From contig JASDFA010000018.1 of assembly GCA_035772735.1 (NCBI GenBank), positions 57,690,001-57,754,000 of the forward strand: a stretch of DNA of 64,000 nucleotides. The letters are read 5' to 3'. Position numbers and translations under genes: made by a program. The DNA is from Datura wrightii (lineage: Eukaryota; Streptophyta; Magnoliopsida; Solanales; Solanaceae). This document shows, piece after piece, positions 22,789 to 35,046 of this stretch. How positions within the stretch are numbered: position 1 is the first letter of the stretch; each line of letters starts with the position of its first letter. The notes under the pieces were generated by a model that had not been told where the DNA came from, searched no databases, and saw only the letters and a list, made by a program, of their open reading frames with translations.

Positions 22789-23580
22789 CTATGGAAAGAA
22801 AGATTACTACATGTGATCTTAGAGAAAGAAAGAAAGAAAATTATTTTCTATCTCAACTATGAATCATCAGTACGAGTCGTACCTAGATGGTATGATCCAT
22901 ATTGTGAGTCGAAATGAATTCTTGGCCTAGTCTTGAGTCATTATACGACTCCTACCTTAATGGTATGATTCATACTAATGGTCGTACAATGAACATTTGA
23001 AAATTAGACTTTCTGTTTTCTAGTACGACTCGTTATCACGGTTCATTATATGGTTCTACGAGTCATACTGAGGGTCATGATTTTGCTCTTTGAATTTGAC
23101 CTCTACTGTTCCTTGGTACGATCACTTAGTACGACTCGTAGTGAGATACCACGAATCATACTAAGTCCCGTACTAGAATTCTTAATTTTTAATGACTGGG
23201 ACAGTCCCAGTGGATCATCCTATGAGTCGTAGTACAATACCACGAGTCATAGGATGACTCGTGAAGCCTGTCCTCTCCTTATGCTTTACCAGATGTGCAG
23301 GCAACATGTTTTGGGATGGGTACTCAGAATTTCCCACCCCATTGACTCACAACACACCATTTTCAACTACCCACTCAATTCCCATCATGAATTATACCCC
23401 TTGACTCACAACTCGAAAATTAATTTAAGTCCTTGAGCAATTTAACTGCTAAACCCATCAATAAGCATTCGTGTTTAGACTCTGGTCACATTCCTCTTCC
23501 TCATTTTCATGAGTGGAGATATCACAGAACAAGTGTGGCTAATAATAGCAAGAAATTGGAATGAAGAATTTATCACTTAC
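22789..23580 (-). other. Predicted 5' UTR intron of element A ORF2
   Basis: Minus-strand donor AGCAA|GTAAGTG (intron from 23580) and acceptor TTTCTTTCCATAG|GTACC immediately before the ATG at 22783; 792 nt. The same layout with a G|GTACAATG-like acceptor occurs in element S and an equivalent one in element D. Confidence 0.55.
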
Positions 23581-24190
23581 TTGCTACGTTCAAGTTCTTT
23601 GAAAAATTCTTGCTTGCTTTGGGTTTGGGCTAGCAGTTTGACTAGCTTGTGAAAATTTATTTGCACAGATTCGAGCTCAAATGGGATGTTGCATGAGTTA
23701 CGGTTGGTTGAGGATTGAGGGGAGATGATCATGGGTTGTGTTTGTGACTGTGTAGGAAGTTTTAGGTTAGAAAAATTTTGATTTTAAATAGGTTAGGGGC
23801 GGATATCAAAAATTCGAGTTGAGTCGAGTCATTTGGGATTTTAAATTTAAATTGCTGGTCACGACTCATTCCACGAGTCATAGGTCATACATACAACTCG
23901 TCCCACTCACCTGTACTTGGAGATTGAGGAAACTCACGTCAGGACCTACGAGAGGATGGTACGAGTCGTATCAAAGTGCCATGACCCATACCATGACTCG
24001 TAGGTCAGACTTCAGTATTTTGGCACTTTCAAGGAAGTTCATCACTATGGTGAGTACTACGACTCGTACCATGAAGGTACGATTCGTAATGACCAATTCT
24101 AGTATGAATTTTGACACTATATCAAGTTTCTACTTTTCACCATAGACGAGACTACGAGCCGCACAATCATGTTACGGTTCGTACTAAGGC
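22870..24190 (-). promoter_or_regulatory. Internal palindrome-rich region upstream of ORF2 in element A
   Basis: Dozens of words of the type tacgactcgta, cgagtcgta and ccacgactcat recur, the same words that fill A's LTR U3. The clearest hairpin is at about 24058-24089: TACGACTCGTACC, five bases, GGTACGATTCGTA, pairing 12 of 13. Reading minus, one cluster (about 24190-23820) ends about 30 nt before a TATTTAAA box (23792-23785), which in turn precedes the predicted donor at 23580. This suggests a second promoter for ORF2. Confidence 0.5.
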
Positions 24191-24261
24191 TCGTAGTCCA
24201 AACCTATCATGCATTTTTCTCCCACAGTTTTTGTTTCACCTACACATTGAACACACAATAG

Positions 24262-24418
24262 TTAAGATACTTGGGTTGCCTCTCGAGAAGCGCCTGATTT
24301 AATATCGCGACATGATGCAGGTGATTTGGTTATTCAGACTTCACCAAACCACCTCATGGGTTGCCTCCCAAGAAGCATCTCATTTAACGTTGTGGCACGA
24401 CACAAGTCTCTTGACCAC
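24262..24418 (-). other. Duplicated post-pol conserved block of element A
   Basis: gggttgcctc plus ccgagaagcg-like sequence and a following gcggcacgac-like motif occur twice, at about 24271-24312 and 24359-24402. The same block follows the pol stop in elements C (about 50785-50805), D (39276-39335) and S (60112-60165), so it is a shared cis element. Confidence 0.6.
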
Positions 24419-26862
24419 TCATAATTCATCAAGAAACTCATACTCATCCTCTATTGCTGAAACCACCCGGAACTCATTCGATTACTTTATTGACCTATAG
24501 ATGTTGAAGGTGACCTCTTCTTTGTTCAGCCTGAACTTCAGCAAGCCCACTTCAACATCCACTAAGGATCTCCCATTGGCAAGGAATGGTCACCTAAGGT
24601 GATAGGGACCTCAAAATCCACCGTGCAATCTAGGATCACGAAGTCTGCTATGAAAATAAACTTGTCCACCTTTACTAGCACATCCTGTAGGATCCCCACT
24701 GGCTTCTTCACCGTGCAATCCGCAATTAATATTGGCATCATAGTCAATGTGGGGATTCCCAATAGTAGTTTATTGAACACAACCAAGGGCATCAAGTCGA
24801 TGCTAGCACCCAAGTCACACAGTGCCTTTGCAAACTCGAAATCTCCAATGGTGCAAGGGATGGTGAAGGCACCTAGATCATCCTTCTTCTGAGCAAGGAC
24901 CCTTGAGGCTATGGAACCTCAATGATGCAAGTTACCAACTGACTCATAGCCCACAGACGTCTTCCTAGTTACCAGGTCCTTCATGAACTTAGCATACCCA
25001 TCTATTTCAATGCCTCAACCAGTGGAATGTTCACAGACAATTGTTTCTGCATTGATAAGAACTTCTGGAACTTCCCATCACCCGTCTTCTTTTTCATCCT
25101 CCGGGGGAATGGTGGAGGTGGTTGAAGGATAGGCCTGAGAATCTGTGTGGCCTCTTTTTCCTTCCCTTTGTTCGTTCTAAACTCCTTTGCATCACCTGGA
25201 GCCTTAGTCAACTCAGCCTCACCTGCAATAACCTGTTCAACAATCTCCTCTTCATCCAACTCAATCTCCTTTTGCCTTTTCATCTCAACTACGATTGGTA
25301 AGGGAGGATCAATGGTTGTCTTCCCACTCCTAGTCATCATAGTCATATATTGGCTATCATTTCAAATTTTGAATTGTGTTGCTAGGAAGTGTACCCTTCT
25401 GCCTTTGTTTCACGGATGCAGACATTTGCCCCAGCTACTGCTTAATCTGCTTGATCACTGTGGCATGTGATTCAACTTTCTGGCTCATGCTAGATATGTC
25501 TCCTCAAATGTCCTTTAGTTGATCATCTATGGATTTTTCCTTCTTCAATAGCTCAACTATCTTGCTCTCTTACTTTGAGTGTCCCGCATCACCCTCTCGA
25601 GCCCTTAGAGGAATATATAAGCCTGTGCAGTCGTTGTGGTAGCCATTATACTTTCTCCATTCACCTTCTTGCTCACAACCTCTGCTCCTATCCCTGTACC
25701 CGTTACTATTGTAGTTGTCTCTGTACTAGTTCTGGCCTTAATTTATGGAACCTCGGTGCCAAGTGTCTTAACCATACCCTTGGGTGTTGGCCGAAAAACC
25801 TACCACCTGCTTATCCAAGAAGTTTGCCTCCTCTTTGAAATCTGAAAGCTCAATCCCCGGTTCTTGAACCTGAGCGCCCACTGCATTTATCTTTTGAGCC
25901 CCAAAACCCATAATATTCTTCGTAAGCAGGTCTAAAGATGTTATTATATGATCCAACTCTTGATCACACTCCTCCTCTTTTCTATGTTGCTCCGCAGTCA
26001 TTCCTATGGCATATGTACCTGTAGCTGTTTTAGCATCTCTTGTGTGCCAAGCTTTGTTTGTTTTAGTCACTCAGTCTGGTGTAGCTACTACTTCCCCCCA
26101 TGAGTGACTCATTAACGTTCCTACTGCCATTGTATCTACCACAACCTTAGTGCCGTTGTTCAAAGACCTTTAATAAAATCTCAAACAAGCTCTCATTTGG
26201 AATTCTATGATTCAGGCACTTATCTTCTTTTTAAATCTCAGCCATGTCTCATGCAGTGCCTCTATCTTAAGCTGTTTGAAATTGTAGATCTCATCTTTGA
26301 GCTGCAGCATCTTGGACGGTGGGTAAAACCTTTCCAAAAAGGATTGTTTAAGCTCCCTCCAGTTGGCGATGGAGTCATTTGGTAACTCCGACAACCATAG
26401 AGTGGCCTACCCTGATAGAGAGAATGGCAAGAGCCTCAACCTGATAGCGTCTTGGCTCATACTCGGCAACCTGTATGTCTTGCAGATCCATACAAAGTTC
26501 ATCTGGTGCAAATTTGTATCATAAGCTGTATTACCACTAAGCACCCCCTTCATGTTGAGCAACTAGATCATGGTGGTAGTGATGTCAAACTTTGCCCCAA
26601 CAAGAAAAGGTGGAGGTACAATTGCTCCTGTCGATCCGTCTTCATCAATATCCGGATTCTCATTATCACTATATTGAGGAGCATATCTGTGGAAATGATG
26701 TTGCCCATGGCCTTAGTTACCCCTTCCCTGATGACCAGTATTAACTACCTCTTGATAAGCATCCTCTGCCTCTTGCAGGGTAGCTTGCAGAGCTAACTTT
26801 GCCTGTTGAGCTTTGGCAGCTAATCTGGCTTGCATCTGCTTAGGGATTTCATTGCGGTCCAT
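24419..26862 (-). pseudogene. gag-protease of element A, ending without RT
   Basis: The frame starts near 26862 (MDRNEIPKQMQARLAAKAQQ). A capsid segment at about 26390-26212 reads NWRELKQSFLERFYPPSK and KDEIYNFKQLKIEALHETWL, typical of Athila/Tat-like gag. At 25.0-25.35 kb is a charged linker. The aspartic protease begins with DLGASIDLMP near 24816-24785 and continues to LVKVDKFIFIADFVILD and VPITLGD. After it a segment ending EDEYEFLDEL meets a stop at 24419, and the post-pol block follows at once. Several internal stops and a frame change are present. The truncation falls just before where RT would begin, and RT-RNase H-integrase is wholly missing. Confidence 0.8.
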
Positions 26863-27036
26863 TTTTCTCAGAGTTAGTTCTAGCTTAAGATCAAATGAAA
26901 ATAGAGGTTTTCCGCTCCACCAAGTACTTGGCATTCACCAAATGGTAACCCGTGGGTGCTAAAAACAAAAGAAAACATAAATGAGAAAATAAGGATTACT
27001 TAAACACAAACAACTAATCTAATCCTAAGCCGTATT

Positions 27037-27052
27037 CCCCAACAACGCGCCA
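27037..27052 (-). promoter_or_regulatory. Primer-binding site of element A (tRNA-Asp type)
   Basis: The minus strand reads TGGCGCGTTGTTGGGG next to the 5' LTR. It matches the tRNA-Asp primer site used by Athila-like elements with one base missing and a substitution. Element S carries the standard form at 61264-61280. Confidence 0.8.
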
Positions 27053-27484
27053 TTTTTGATAACACTCAAATCACACCCCTATAAAAGTATGATACAGACG
27101 TTGTCAATAAAGAACCCCACTAGGTTGGGGTCGATCCCACATGGAGTATCGTCAGGATGTAGAACAACGCTTGTATTTATGCTTTTAGTATAGTTATTTC
27201 CTAACGGGGGGTTTTAAAGAAAGAATCAAGTAAAACAAAAGTGGTAAATTGTTTTTGTGATAAAGTTTATGCGATTAACTAGGGAAGTGTTCCCTATGAA
27301 TTTATAACAACTCAGGTTATTAAGCTAGTGATCTATCCCAATACTTAGCCTACAGAACTGATAATATAGATTCATCCAAAAGACTGATTCTTCCCTATTG
27401 GATGACTATAATCAATCACTGAATTAGGTCTCTTGAGTGTTTTTACTTTAATAGTTATTAATTATTCCAAATTAACTATCCTAC

Positions 27485-29178
27485 TGTTATACCACGGGAA
27501 CCAAAGGATCAGACCCGAAAGTAAAAACGGAGAAAAACTGAAAATTCGCACCAGGTCACAAAATGACTCATGAGGTGGGTCATGAGGAGTGACCACGAGT
27601 CGTGAGGTGACTCGTGGTCAGGATGGTTCGGCAAGGCTTGAGCGAGGAGGCCACGGGCCTGACCACGAGTCGTGGTCAGACCTCACGACTCATGAGGTCA
27701 CCTGTGGTCTACCTTGGAGGTTTGGAAAGATAGGATGGGTAGTGTAGGCCACAGAAGGTGACCACGAGTCGTGGTCTGACCTCACGACTCGTGAAGTCAC
27801 CCGTGGGGTCCCCTTGGATGTTTTAGGCAGTGGAATCAACGGACCATGGCCACGAGTCGTGCCCTGTGGCAACGACCCGTGAGGTCCCTCATGGGGACTA
27901 GCGACCAAAAATTTCCTGCATTTTAATAAGGGTGACTTCGTAATTCCTAAGTTCCTAAGGCCTAAACTACGTCATTTTGGATATTTTTCTGAGTGAGATA
28001 AGATGAGTTAAGTCCTTTTTGCATGCCCATTTCTCATGAGAAAGCTTAGAGAGATTTTTGGGAGATTCAAGGTCTTCTTCCCCAAACTTTCATCAATTTC
28101 TTTGTAGGTATTCAAGAAACCTCGAAATCAATCCATTCCTAGGTAGGTAGGGTTTTAGAATGGGTGAAATTCCTCCACAGCCATTCCCAAAATTCAATTT
28201 ATATCATGAATCCTTCTATCCAAGTCTATGGGGTTTTACCCAAATGCATGAAAATGTGATTTCTCTTTACGGGTTTGATTTAATTGAGTCTTGATTATTG
28301 AATTATGAATGATGGGAAGGTTTTACCTTATTTTCCTTAAAATCATGTTTCAATCTTTTAAATTGAAAATGCCTATTTGATGAAAGTTCATGGAAGTTAT
28401 GATTTTTATGATGAACACTCTATATTTTTGAGTTTATTGATGATGGAAAAACATGATTCCAAACTCCCATGTCTATGAGCATATTTTGAAAGAACTGAAT
28501 GTGAAGAAGTATTAGGCAATGCCCACATGTTGAAGATGATTTATGATTTATGAAGTGAATTACATGATTTATCGATTTATGATGTTGGCCGATAAAAAGG
28601 GCCTATGATTCTTGTCTAAGCATGTTTTAAAAGGGATCCATGATGATAAATGTTATATTCTAGCCAATTAATCTTAATGTGTGATGTTATTGATTTATGT
28701 ATGAGCCTACATGCATATTTTTAGGAGCTGTGTCTAGAACCGAGCAGCCCGATGTTTAAAGGACTACGCCGGTGTCTCATAACCATGTGCCACTATGGGT
28801 TTGTAAATGATATGATGTATTGTAATGATCCCCTCAAATGTGATATCACGCCTAATGCACGACCCTCGCCTGGCAAGCCCGGGTTGGCTCTGCCCACTTG
28901 AGCGAGATAGTGGGGCATCATGAAAGGCTCTACCATGATGGTGTTGGTTATGACGAGTCCTCCCATTGTTTCGCATGTTTTATGCATTGTTATGTTTATG
29001 CTGTTGGCTCAAGTTATGTTTTGATAAAGTTTACTTACGATTATGAAAATGAATGATTATGAATGATTTGAAAGTCTTGAGCCCTTATGTTTTACTACGA
29101 AGATTTTGATGTAAGCATGATGTCCCTCTAGTATATTTTTTATGAGTTTTATTTACTCTAAAATGTCTATTTTACTTA
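27485..29178 (+). repeat. 5' LTR of B2, 3' end deleted
   Basis: It matches 29590 to about 31260 closely. The match stops in ttttacttac; the final about 450 bp of the LTR (31261-31711) is missing here. Near its start (27560-27895) are near-perfect odd palindromes such as CCACGAGTCGTGG. Confidence 0.9.
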
Positions 29179-29343
29179 CCGTGGATCTTGGATCAATAGG
29201 TTCGGAGGCTGAGGAACAAAGAAGTAGCTTTATTTAAAGTATTATGGAGAAATCAGCATGTTGAGGGAGCTATGAGGGAAGCTGAAGCAGATATGATAGC
29301 TAAATACCCTCATTTGTTCCCTACCGACTCAGTTTCAGTTTGA
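29179..29343 (+). pseudogene. C-terminal tail of B2 pol (integrase end)
   Basis: The frame reads PWILDQ, a TAG, VRRLRNKEVALFKVLWRNQ and then EAEADMIAKYPHLFP, ending at TGA 29341-29343. This is the conserved tail after the integrase of chromoviral/Tekay-like gypsy polyproteins. The upstream 1,000-plus residues are deleted at the junction with the LTR. Confidence 0.85.
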
Positions 29344-29589
29344 GGTATCAGTTTTTCCCTAAACATTTAATTAGCTTTTCATGTTCATTTCATGGGTACA
29401 AGTTTTTTTTATGATATGTTATATGTATGTGATGTCTGAATTCAGTTCAACTAAGTAGTTCCTTTTGGAGGTAGTCATTCCATTAGTTTTTCGCTTAAAT
29501 AATCGGTAATTGTATATGGTGATAGCTTGTTTCTGAGTTTTCTGCATGTTTCTAACATTCGAGGACGAATGTTCCTAAGGGGGAGATAT
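29344..29589 (+). promoter_or_regulatory. 3' untranslated region and polypurine tract of B2
   Basis: After the pol stop, cattcgaggacgaatgttc (about 29558-29576) is followed by aagggggagatat, ending at 29589, directly before the LTR TGTTATACC. The tract is the same as in B1, which places both in related gypsy lineages. Confidence 0.8.
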
Positions 29590-31711
29590 TGTTATACCTC
29601 GGGAACCAAAGGATCAGACCCGAAAGTAAAAACAGAGAAAAACTAAAAATTCGCACCAGGTCACAGAACGACCCTTGAGGTGCATCGTGAGGTGACTCGT
29701 GGTCAGCATGGTTTGGTAAGGCCTGAGTGAGGAGGCCACGGGCCTGACCACGAGTCGTGGTCAGACCTCAGACTGGTGAGGTCACCCATGGTCTACCTTG
29801 GAGGTTTGGCAAGTTGGGATTGGCAGTGTAGGCCACGGAAGGTGACCACAAGTCGTGGTCTGACCTCACGACGCGTGAAGTCACCCATGGGGTCCCCTTG
29901 GATGTTTTGGGCAGTAGACTAAATGGACCATGGCCACGATTCGTGCCCTGTGGCAACGACCTGTGAGGTCCCTCGTGGGGATTGGCGATCAAAAATTTCT
30001 TGCATTTTAATATGGGTGTTTTCATAATTCCTAAGTTTCTAAGGCCTAAACTACGTCGTTTTGGATATTTTTCTAAGTGAGATAAGATGAGTTAAGTCCT
30101 TTATGCATGCCCTTTACTCATTCAAAAGCTTAGAGAGATTTTTGGGAGATTCAAGGTCTTCTTCCCCAAACTTTCATCAATTTCTTTGTGGGTATTCAAG
30201 GAACCTCAAAATCAATCCATTCCCAGGTATGTAGGGTTTTATAATGGGTGAAATTCCTCCTCACCCATGCCCAAAATTCAATTTAAATCATGAATCCTTC
30301 TATCCAAGTCTATGGGGTTTTACCCAAATGCATGAAAATGTGATTTCTCTTTATGGGTTTGATTTAATTGAGTCTTATTATTGAATTATGATTGATGGGC
30401 AGGTTTTACCTTATTTTCCTTAAAATCATGTTTCAATCTTTTAAATCGAAAATGCCTATTTGATGAAAGTTCATGGAAGTTATGATTTATGATGGATACT
30501 CTATATTTTTGAGTTTATTGATGATAGAAAAGCGTGATTCCAAACTCCCATGTCTATGAGCATATTTTGAAAGAACTGAATATGATGAAGTATTGGGAAA
30601 TGCCCACATGTTGAAGATGATTTATGATTTATGAAGTGAATTACATGATTTATCGATTTATGATGTTGGCCGATGAAAAGGGCCTATGATTTTTGGCTAA
30701 GCATATTTTAAAGGGGATCCATGATGATAAATTTTATATTCTAGCCAATGAATCTTAATGCATGATGTTATTGATTTAAGTGTGAGCCTATATGCATGTT
30801 TCTGGGAGTCGTGTCTAGCACCAAGCAGCCCGACGTTCAAAGGATTACGCCGGTGTCGCATAACCACGTGTCACCGTGGGTTTGTAAATGATATGATGTA
30901 TTGATAATGATCCCCCTCAAATGTGATATCACGCCTAATGCCCGACCCTCGCCTGGCAAGCCAGGGTCGGCTCTGCCCACTTGAGCAAGATAGTGGGGCA
31001 TCATGAAAGGCTCTACCATGATGGTGTCGGTTATGACGAGTCCTCCCAGTGTTCCGCATGTTTCATGCATTGTTATGTTTATGTTGTTGGCTCAAGTTTT
31101 GTTTTGATAAAGTTTACTTACAATTATGAAAATGAATGATTATGAATGATTTGAAAGTCTTGAGCCTTATGTTTTACTATGAATATTTTGATGTAAGCAT
31201 GATGTCCCTCTCTTATATTGTTTATGAGTTTTATTTACTCTAAAATGTCCATTTTACTTACTTTGAATACTTAGTACATTCCACGTATTGACCGCATACT
31301 TTCTATGCTATATCATTTCATGATACAAGGTTTGGATCTCAGGCTCATCCTCACCCTTAGTCCATCTCAGCTTACGCTTTTAGCTTATTGGTGAGTCCTC
31401 ATGTTCCAAGGTTTTTTTGACAGACTTTCATGTTATTTATGTTTCAGTATTGATCGGGTTAGTTAGGGATGTTGTCCCATCAACCCATCTTATGTATTAG
31501 AGGCTTTCAGACAAGTATGTAGTGCTCAACTGCGTATATGTCCAGTATTTCCTGATGTTATGCTATAATTATGTTTCCTCTATGTTTTTATTATTATCAT
31601 TCCACTTATTTTAATGAGATTAGTTGTATGAATGTTGCATGGATCCACTTGGGGTCTCTCGGGGTCCGTTGTCCCGTGTCTACGATCCGTGTGTATATTC
31701 GGGTCTTGACA
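29590..31711 (+). repeat. 3' LTR of B2 (complete, 2122 bp)
   Basis: TGTTATACC to cttgaca. The palindrome block is at 29660-29985 with ccacgagtcgtgg and related words. Its reverse complement is recognisable in the LTR of element F (46774-48807), for example the shared gatgggttgatgggacaaca word, so F and B2 are one family. Confidence 0.9.
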
Positions 31712-32950
31712 CCTGCGATCGCAGCTCAAGCTACTCAATGAAACTTAATGTTAAAGGCTTTATTGTTCTTCTATTTTCCTAATCTCTACTTCTCTAGGTT
31801 TAAGAAAGTAGGGAATTCCAGCAAGTCCTAACGCTGCGCATCGTTAAGAAATGTTTATGATGAAGAGATGACAATACAAGCATGAGTATTGGTTTAGAAT
31901 CACTTTATGTTAACCCTAGTTAATTAATTCACCATGGTTCCCACAATCATAGCTGTGGAGGTTTTAGCTATTCATGATTGCAAGAAAAGAATTAGATTTC
32001 ATAGAAGAAAACATAATTAACAACTTACAACGATGATTGAAGAAAAACCTAATTGATTATTGCACAATCAAAGTATGATCAATTCAGGAACAATGAAAGA
32101 AATCTCAAAGCAATTCGTGTATTTGATCTCCAAGTAGTGTTAGGAAAACCAAATACTATGATTACACAATAATGAATCGGTCCCTCTTAAGAAAATAACC
32201 TAAAACATACTTATACAAATAATTAAAAACCTTTCCTAAATTAACAGGGAACTGTTGCCGACCTAACTTATGAGTTGTAGCATAAAGCTACGAGTCGTGG
32301 TATCCATCCATACTATGCACTATAGTCTTGAAAATTGACTAAGTCTTGGGAGTAGGTACGACTTGTACACTGATGCTACAGGTTGTATGTTGCCTGCCAT
32401 GGTCTGATCTTATAAATTTTGGCATCCTCTGGAATTTGTCACGAGTCTATAGTAGGGTTCATACATTTCTGTTATGTCTCATGGTCTCTATTCATACTCT
32501 GGGACCTGCCAACATGACATACTCACTAGAAGTTACCACAATTCCTTGGTATGGGTCATATGATGTTGTCACTACTCATGCATTCCATCCATACCAGGAG
32601 CTCAGGTAAGTGCAAGATTTTGACTCTTCCCACGACTCCTTGGTACAGCTCGTACCATGGTTATACGGCTCGTACCAAGAGTCGTACTTGGCCCCAACAC
32701 TTGTGCACATCCTCTGGATTCGCTCACGGATGCAAGATACGACCTGCACCACTAAGGTACAACTCATACTGACAACTGCACTTGGCCTATTTTTTGCACC
32801 TTTTCCTCTTCTTTTTTCCAGAATTCAACTCCAAAACATAATTTTCCTGAAAACAAAGTAAAAGCACCTCATAATCCATATAAACGTACCTAAGACCAAG
32901 CATTTTTCCTAAGTTAAGTGTCGAAAGTGCTGTAAACTGACAATACATCA

Positions 32951-33083
32951 GCTTCCTCCATATTTTAGAACTTCTATTTTGCCAAGCTTGTGTCCAATCT
33001 TCAACTGATGGACCGTCCTTTTGAATGACGGTCCATCCTTTCAACCATATTTTAAAAACCGTTTTGCTGGGTTTTTGGAATCT
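32951..33083. other. Short spacer between elements A and E
   Basis: 133 bp without coding potential. It contains a small inverted pair, gatggaccgtcc (about 33009-33020) against ggacggtccatc-like sequence (about 33030-33042). Confidence 0.4.
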
Positions 33084-35046
33084 TGTCACGTCCCCAGCAT
33101 GGATCCCGAATGTAACACTGGACCTAGAACCACGAATTGCTCCAAGATAACCTATAGTACATGCATAACATAAGCATAAACATACACTAAGTGGAACAAA
33201 CATAATATAAGGCATAAGCGGAGGTCTATAATATCAATAAATGTCAAAACTGAGATGACCAATCAGGAAGATGAATATCTATATATCAAGTCTGAAAAGC
33301 CTCTAAACCATAAGATTAGTTCAAGGGACAAACCCCCCAACTAGCTCCACTAAGTTTGAAAACTTAAATGACATGAAAGACATAAATCAAAACTAATGTC
33401 CTCGAATGATGAGGAATCACTAAGACTAAGCTGAATCTGGGGCAAGACTGAATATAGTGGCAGGGCTGAGATTGATCACCTAAACCTATATCATGAAATG
33501 ATATAGCACAACAGTATGCAATTAGTACATTAAATGTAATGAGTATGTAGGATAAGTAAAACATGAGGGTAAGGGCAACATGCTAAAAATCATGATCATG
33601 TAATAGTTGTAAAACATGAGTAGTTCATCATAAACAAAAACATAATGACCAAGGTTTTAAAAAAAAATCATAAGACTCGTCATATCTGAAACCATAAGTA
33701 AATCTCATAAATTGATCAATGGGTCAAAATACCATAAGTCAAAACGTCATTAGACATGAACATGAACAATCACGAGAATATGAAGAAAAATGGGAGATTC
33801 TTATAACCGACATGCTCCAAGTGAGCATACGCAGAGCCCAGCTTGTAACCCTAGCTGGAAGGTGTGTTCCTACCTTGCCAAGGTTAAGAACCATGAAGGA
33901 ATGATTTCACTCATGGGCCCATTCAGTCAAGGGAGACACTCTTAAGGAGGACCCATCATGGCTATGGTGGCATGTAGTTTTGAGACCTGAGTCACTGGAA
34001 CCCTGACCTACTTGGTGTCAAATACTACTCCTAAAACATACATAGTGCCCATATCATATTCATGAAATATACTTGGTTTTGAATGGGCTAGTTAGAAATC
34101 ATGAAAATTACAAATTTCTTAATATACGTGAACTAGCCATGAAAACAATACTGAGAAATCAACCATAATACATAAGCTTGATGTTCATGAGATTCATACA
34201 TACTTGAGTAAAATCATGCTAACTTGAAAATAGAGAATCATGAGAGTTTTTCATAAATATCACGTAATCATAATCACAAAATATAAATGGATTTATGAGA
34301 GAATCAGTTTCATAAGAGATCATGGAGATTTTAATCAAAAAGGGTCTAACCCTAAAAATTCATGAAAATTATAATTGGAGACTTGAAGGAATTGAAATCA
34401 TGTAATTGAGCTTGGGATTGGGCATGATGGTGGAAGAAATTCCCCATTCATTACCCTATACACCTGGACTTTGATGATTTCTTACTTAGACTTGAGACCC
34501 AAGAGGTTTGAGAAGAAGAAGAATCCTAGGAACTTGAGAGCCTTGAGAGGTTTGATCTTCAACTTATGGTGTTTTTGAGATGAATGAGAGTTTAGGCTAA
34601 GTAAAACCTTCTAATACACCCTTAAAGAAATCCAAAATGACTTAGTTTAGGTGTAAAAAGTATAGGAAGTTACGATAATACCCTTAAGAACTCATCTGAG
34701 AAAATCACCCCGAAAGTCCGAATGACCAACATAACGATTGGTTAGTCACACTAATGGTTCGTTACTACCTTATTTCTCCCCCACTGAAGTAATAATTCAA
34801 CTCTTTTATCCTCATTTAATGCCCTCTTCTAATGTTTCGTTACTTAACTTAACAGATCTTTACTTCTTTCATTAAGATTGACATAAATTAAACAAATTCC
34901 AAACTTCCGTCTGGCAACGGATCACTTAATGGTCCGTTAAATGTCCTAATGGACCACTTGATAGTTTGTTCTGTGTTCTGGTGCAAATTCCTACTATTTT
35001 CCTGCTTCATGTCTAGGATTTGATCTTAAGGACTTTTAGGTTGTCA
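33084..35046 (-). repeat. LTR of family E (3' LTR, 1963 bp)
   Basis: Starts TGTCACGTCCCC and ends ggttgtca. It is followed at 35047 by a tract whose minus strand reads CAGGGAGATAATA, a polypurine tract, so this is the 3' LTR of a minus-strand element. It is related to but clearly different from the F and B1 LTRs. Near its transcriptional start is another hairpin-type word pair, AACGGATC with GGTCCGTT (about 34916-34940). Its partner LTR is not in the window. Confidence 0.75.

Larger units (their letters stand above)
27485..31711 (+). mobile_element. Element B2: gypsy element with most of its interior deleted
   Basis: It begins TGTTATACC at 27485 and ends gggtcttgaca at 31711. Target duplication is cctac (27480-27484) and cctgc (31712-31716), one mismatch; A's left LTR shows the empty site tatcctgcggctg (about 10380-10392). 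The 5' LTR is cut at about 29178 and joins the last 55 codons of pol, then the purine tract and a complete 3' LTR (29590-31711). Gag and nearly all of pol are gone. Confidence 0.9.
9962..32950 (-). mobile_element. Element A: Ty3/gypsy (Athila-like) with gag-protease and ORF2, both LTRs interrupted
   Basis: Minus-strand LTR retrotransposon. LTRs start TGATAA and end acatca: the left (3') LTR is 9962-11432 plus 18951-19120, the right (5') LTR is 27057-27484 plus 31717-32950, each about 1.65 kb after removing insertions. A primer site for tRNA-Asp abuts the right LTR. Internal order in transcription direction: gag and protease (26862-24419), a conserved post-pol block, a palindrome-rich region, ORF2 (22783-20650), a long untranslated stretch, and a polypurine tract at the left LTR. 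Reverse transcriptase, RNase H and integrase are absent, so it needs helpers. All frames carry stops or shifts. LTRs are visibly diverged, so this is an old insertion. Confidence 0.85.
27057..32950 (-). repeat. Right (5') LTR of element A, split by B2
   Basis: 27057-27484 and 31717-32950 together correspond to the left LTR. It starts TGATAACACTC and ends aatacatca. The U3 palindrome block lies at about 32270-32785. The TATA box seen in the left LTR is degraded here (about 32205-32214). Confidence 0.85.

Noticed and set aside
9957..32955. Clean target duplication of element A
   Set aside because: gctat on the left and gcttc on the right agree at only three of five positions, so I do not claim one.
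32787..33215. 142-codon minus-strand frame across the A/E boundary
   Set aside because: It spans the end of A's LTR, the spacer and the start of another LTR, so it is a chance frame over element junctions.
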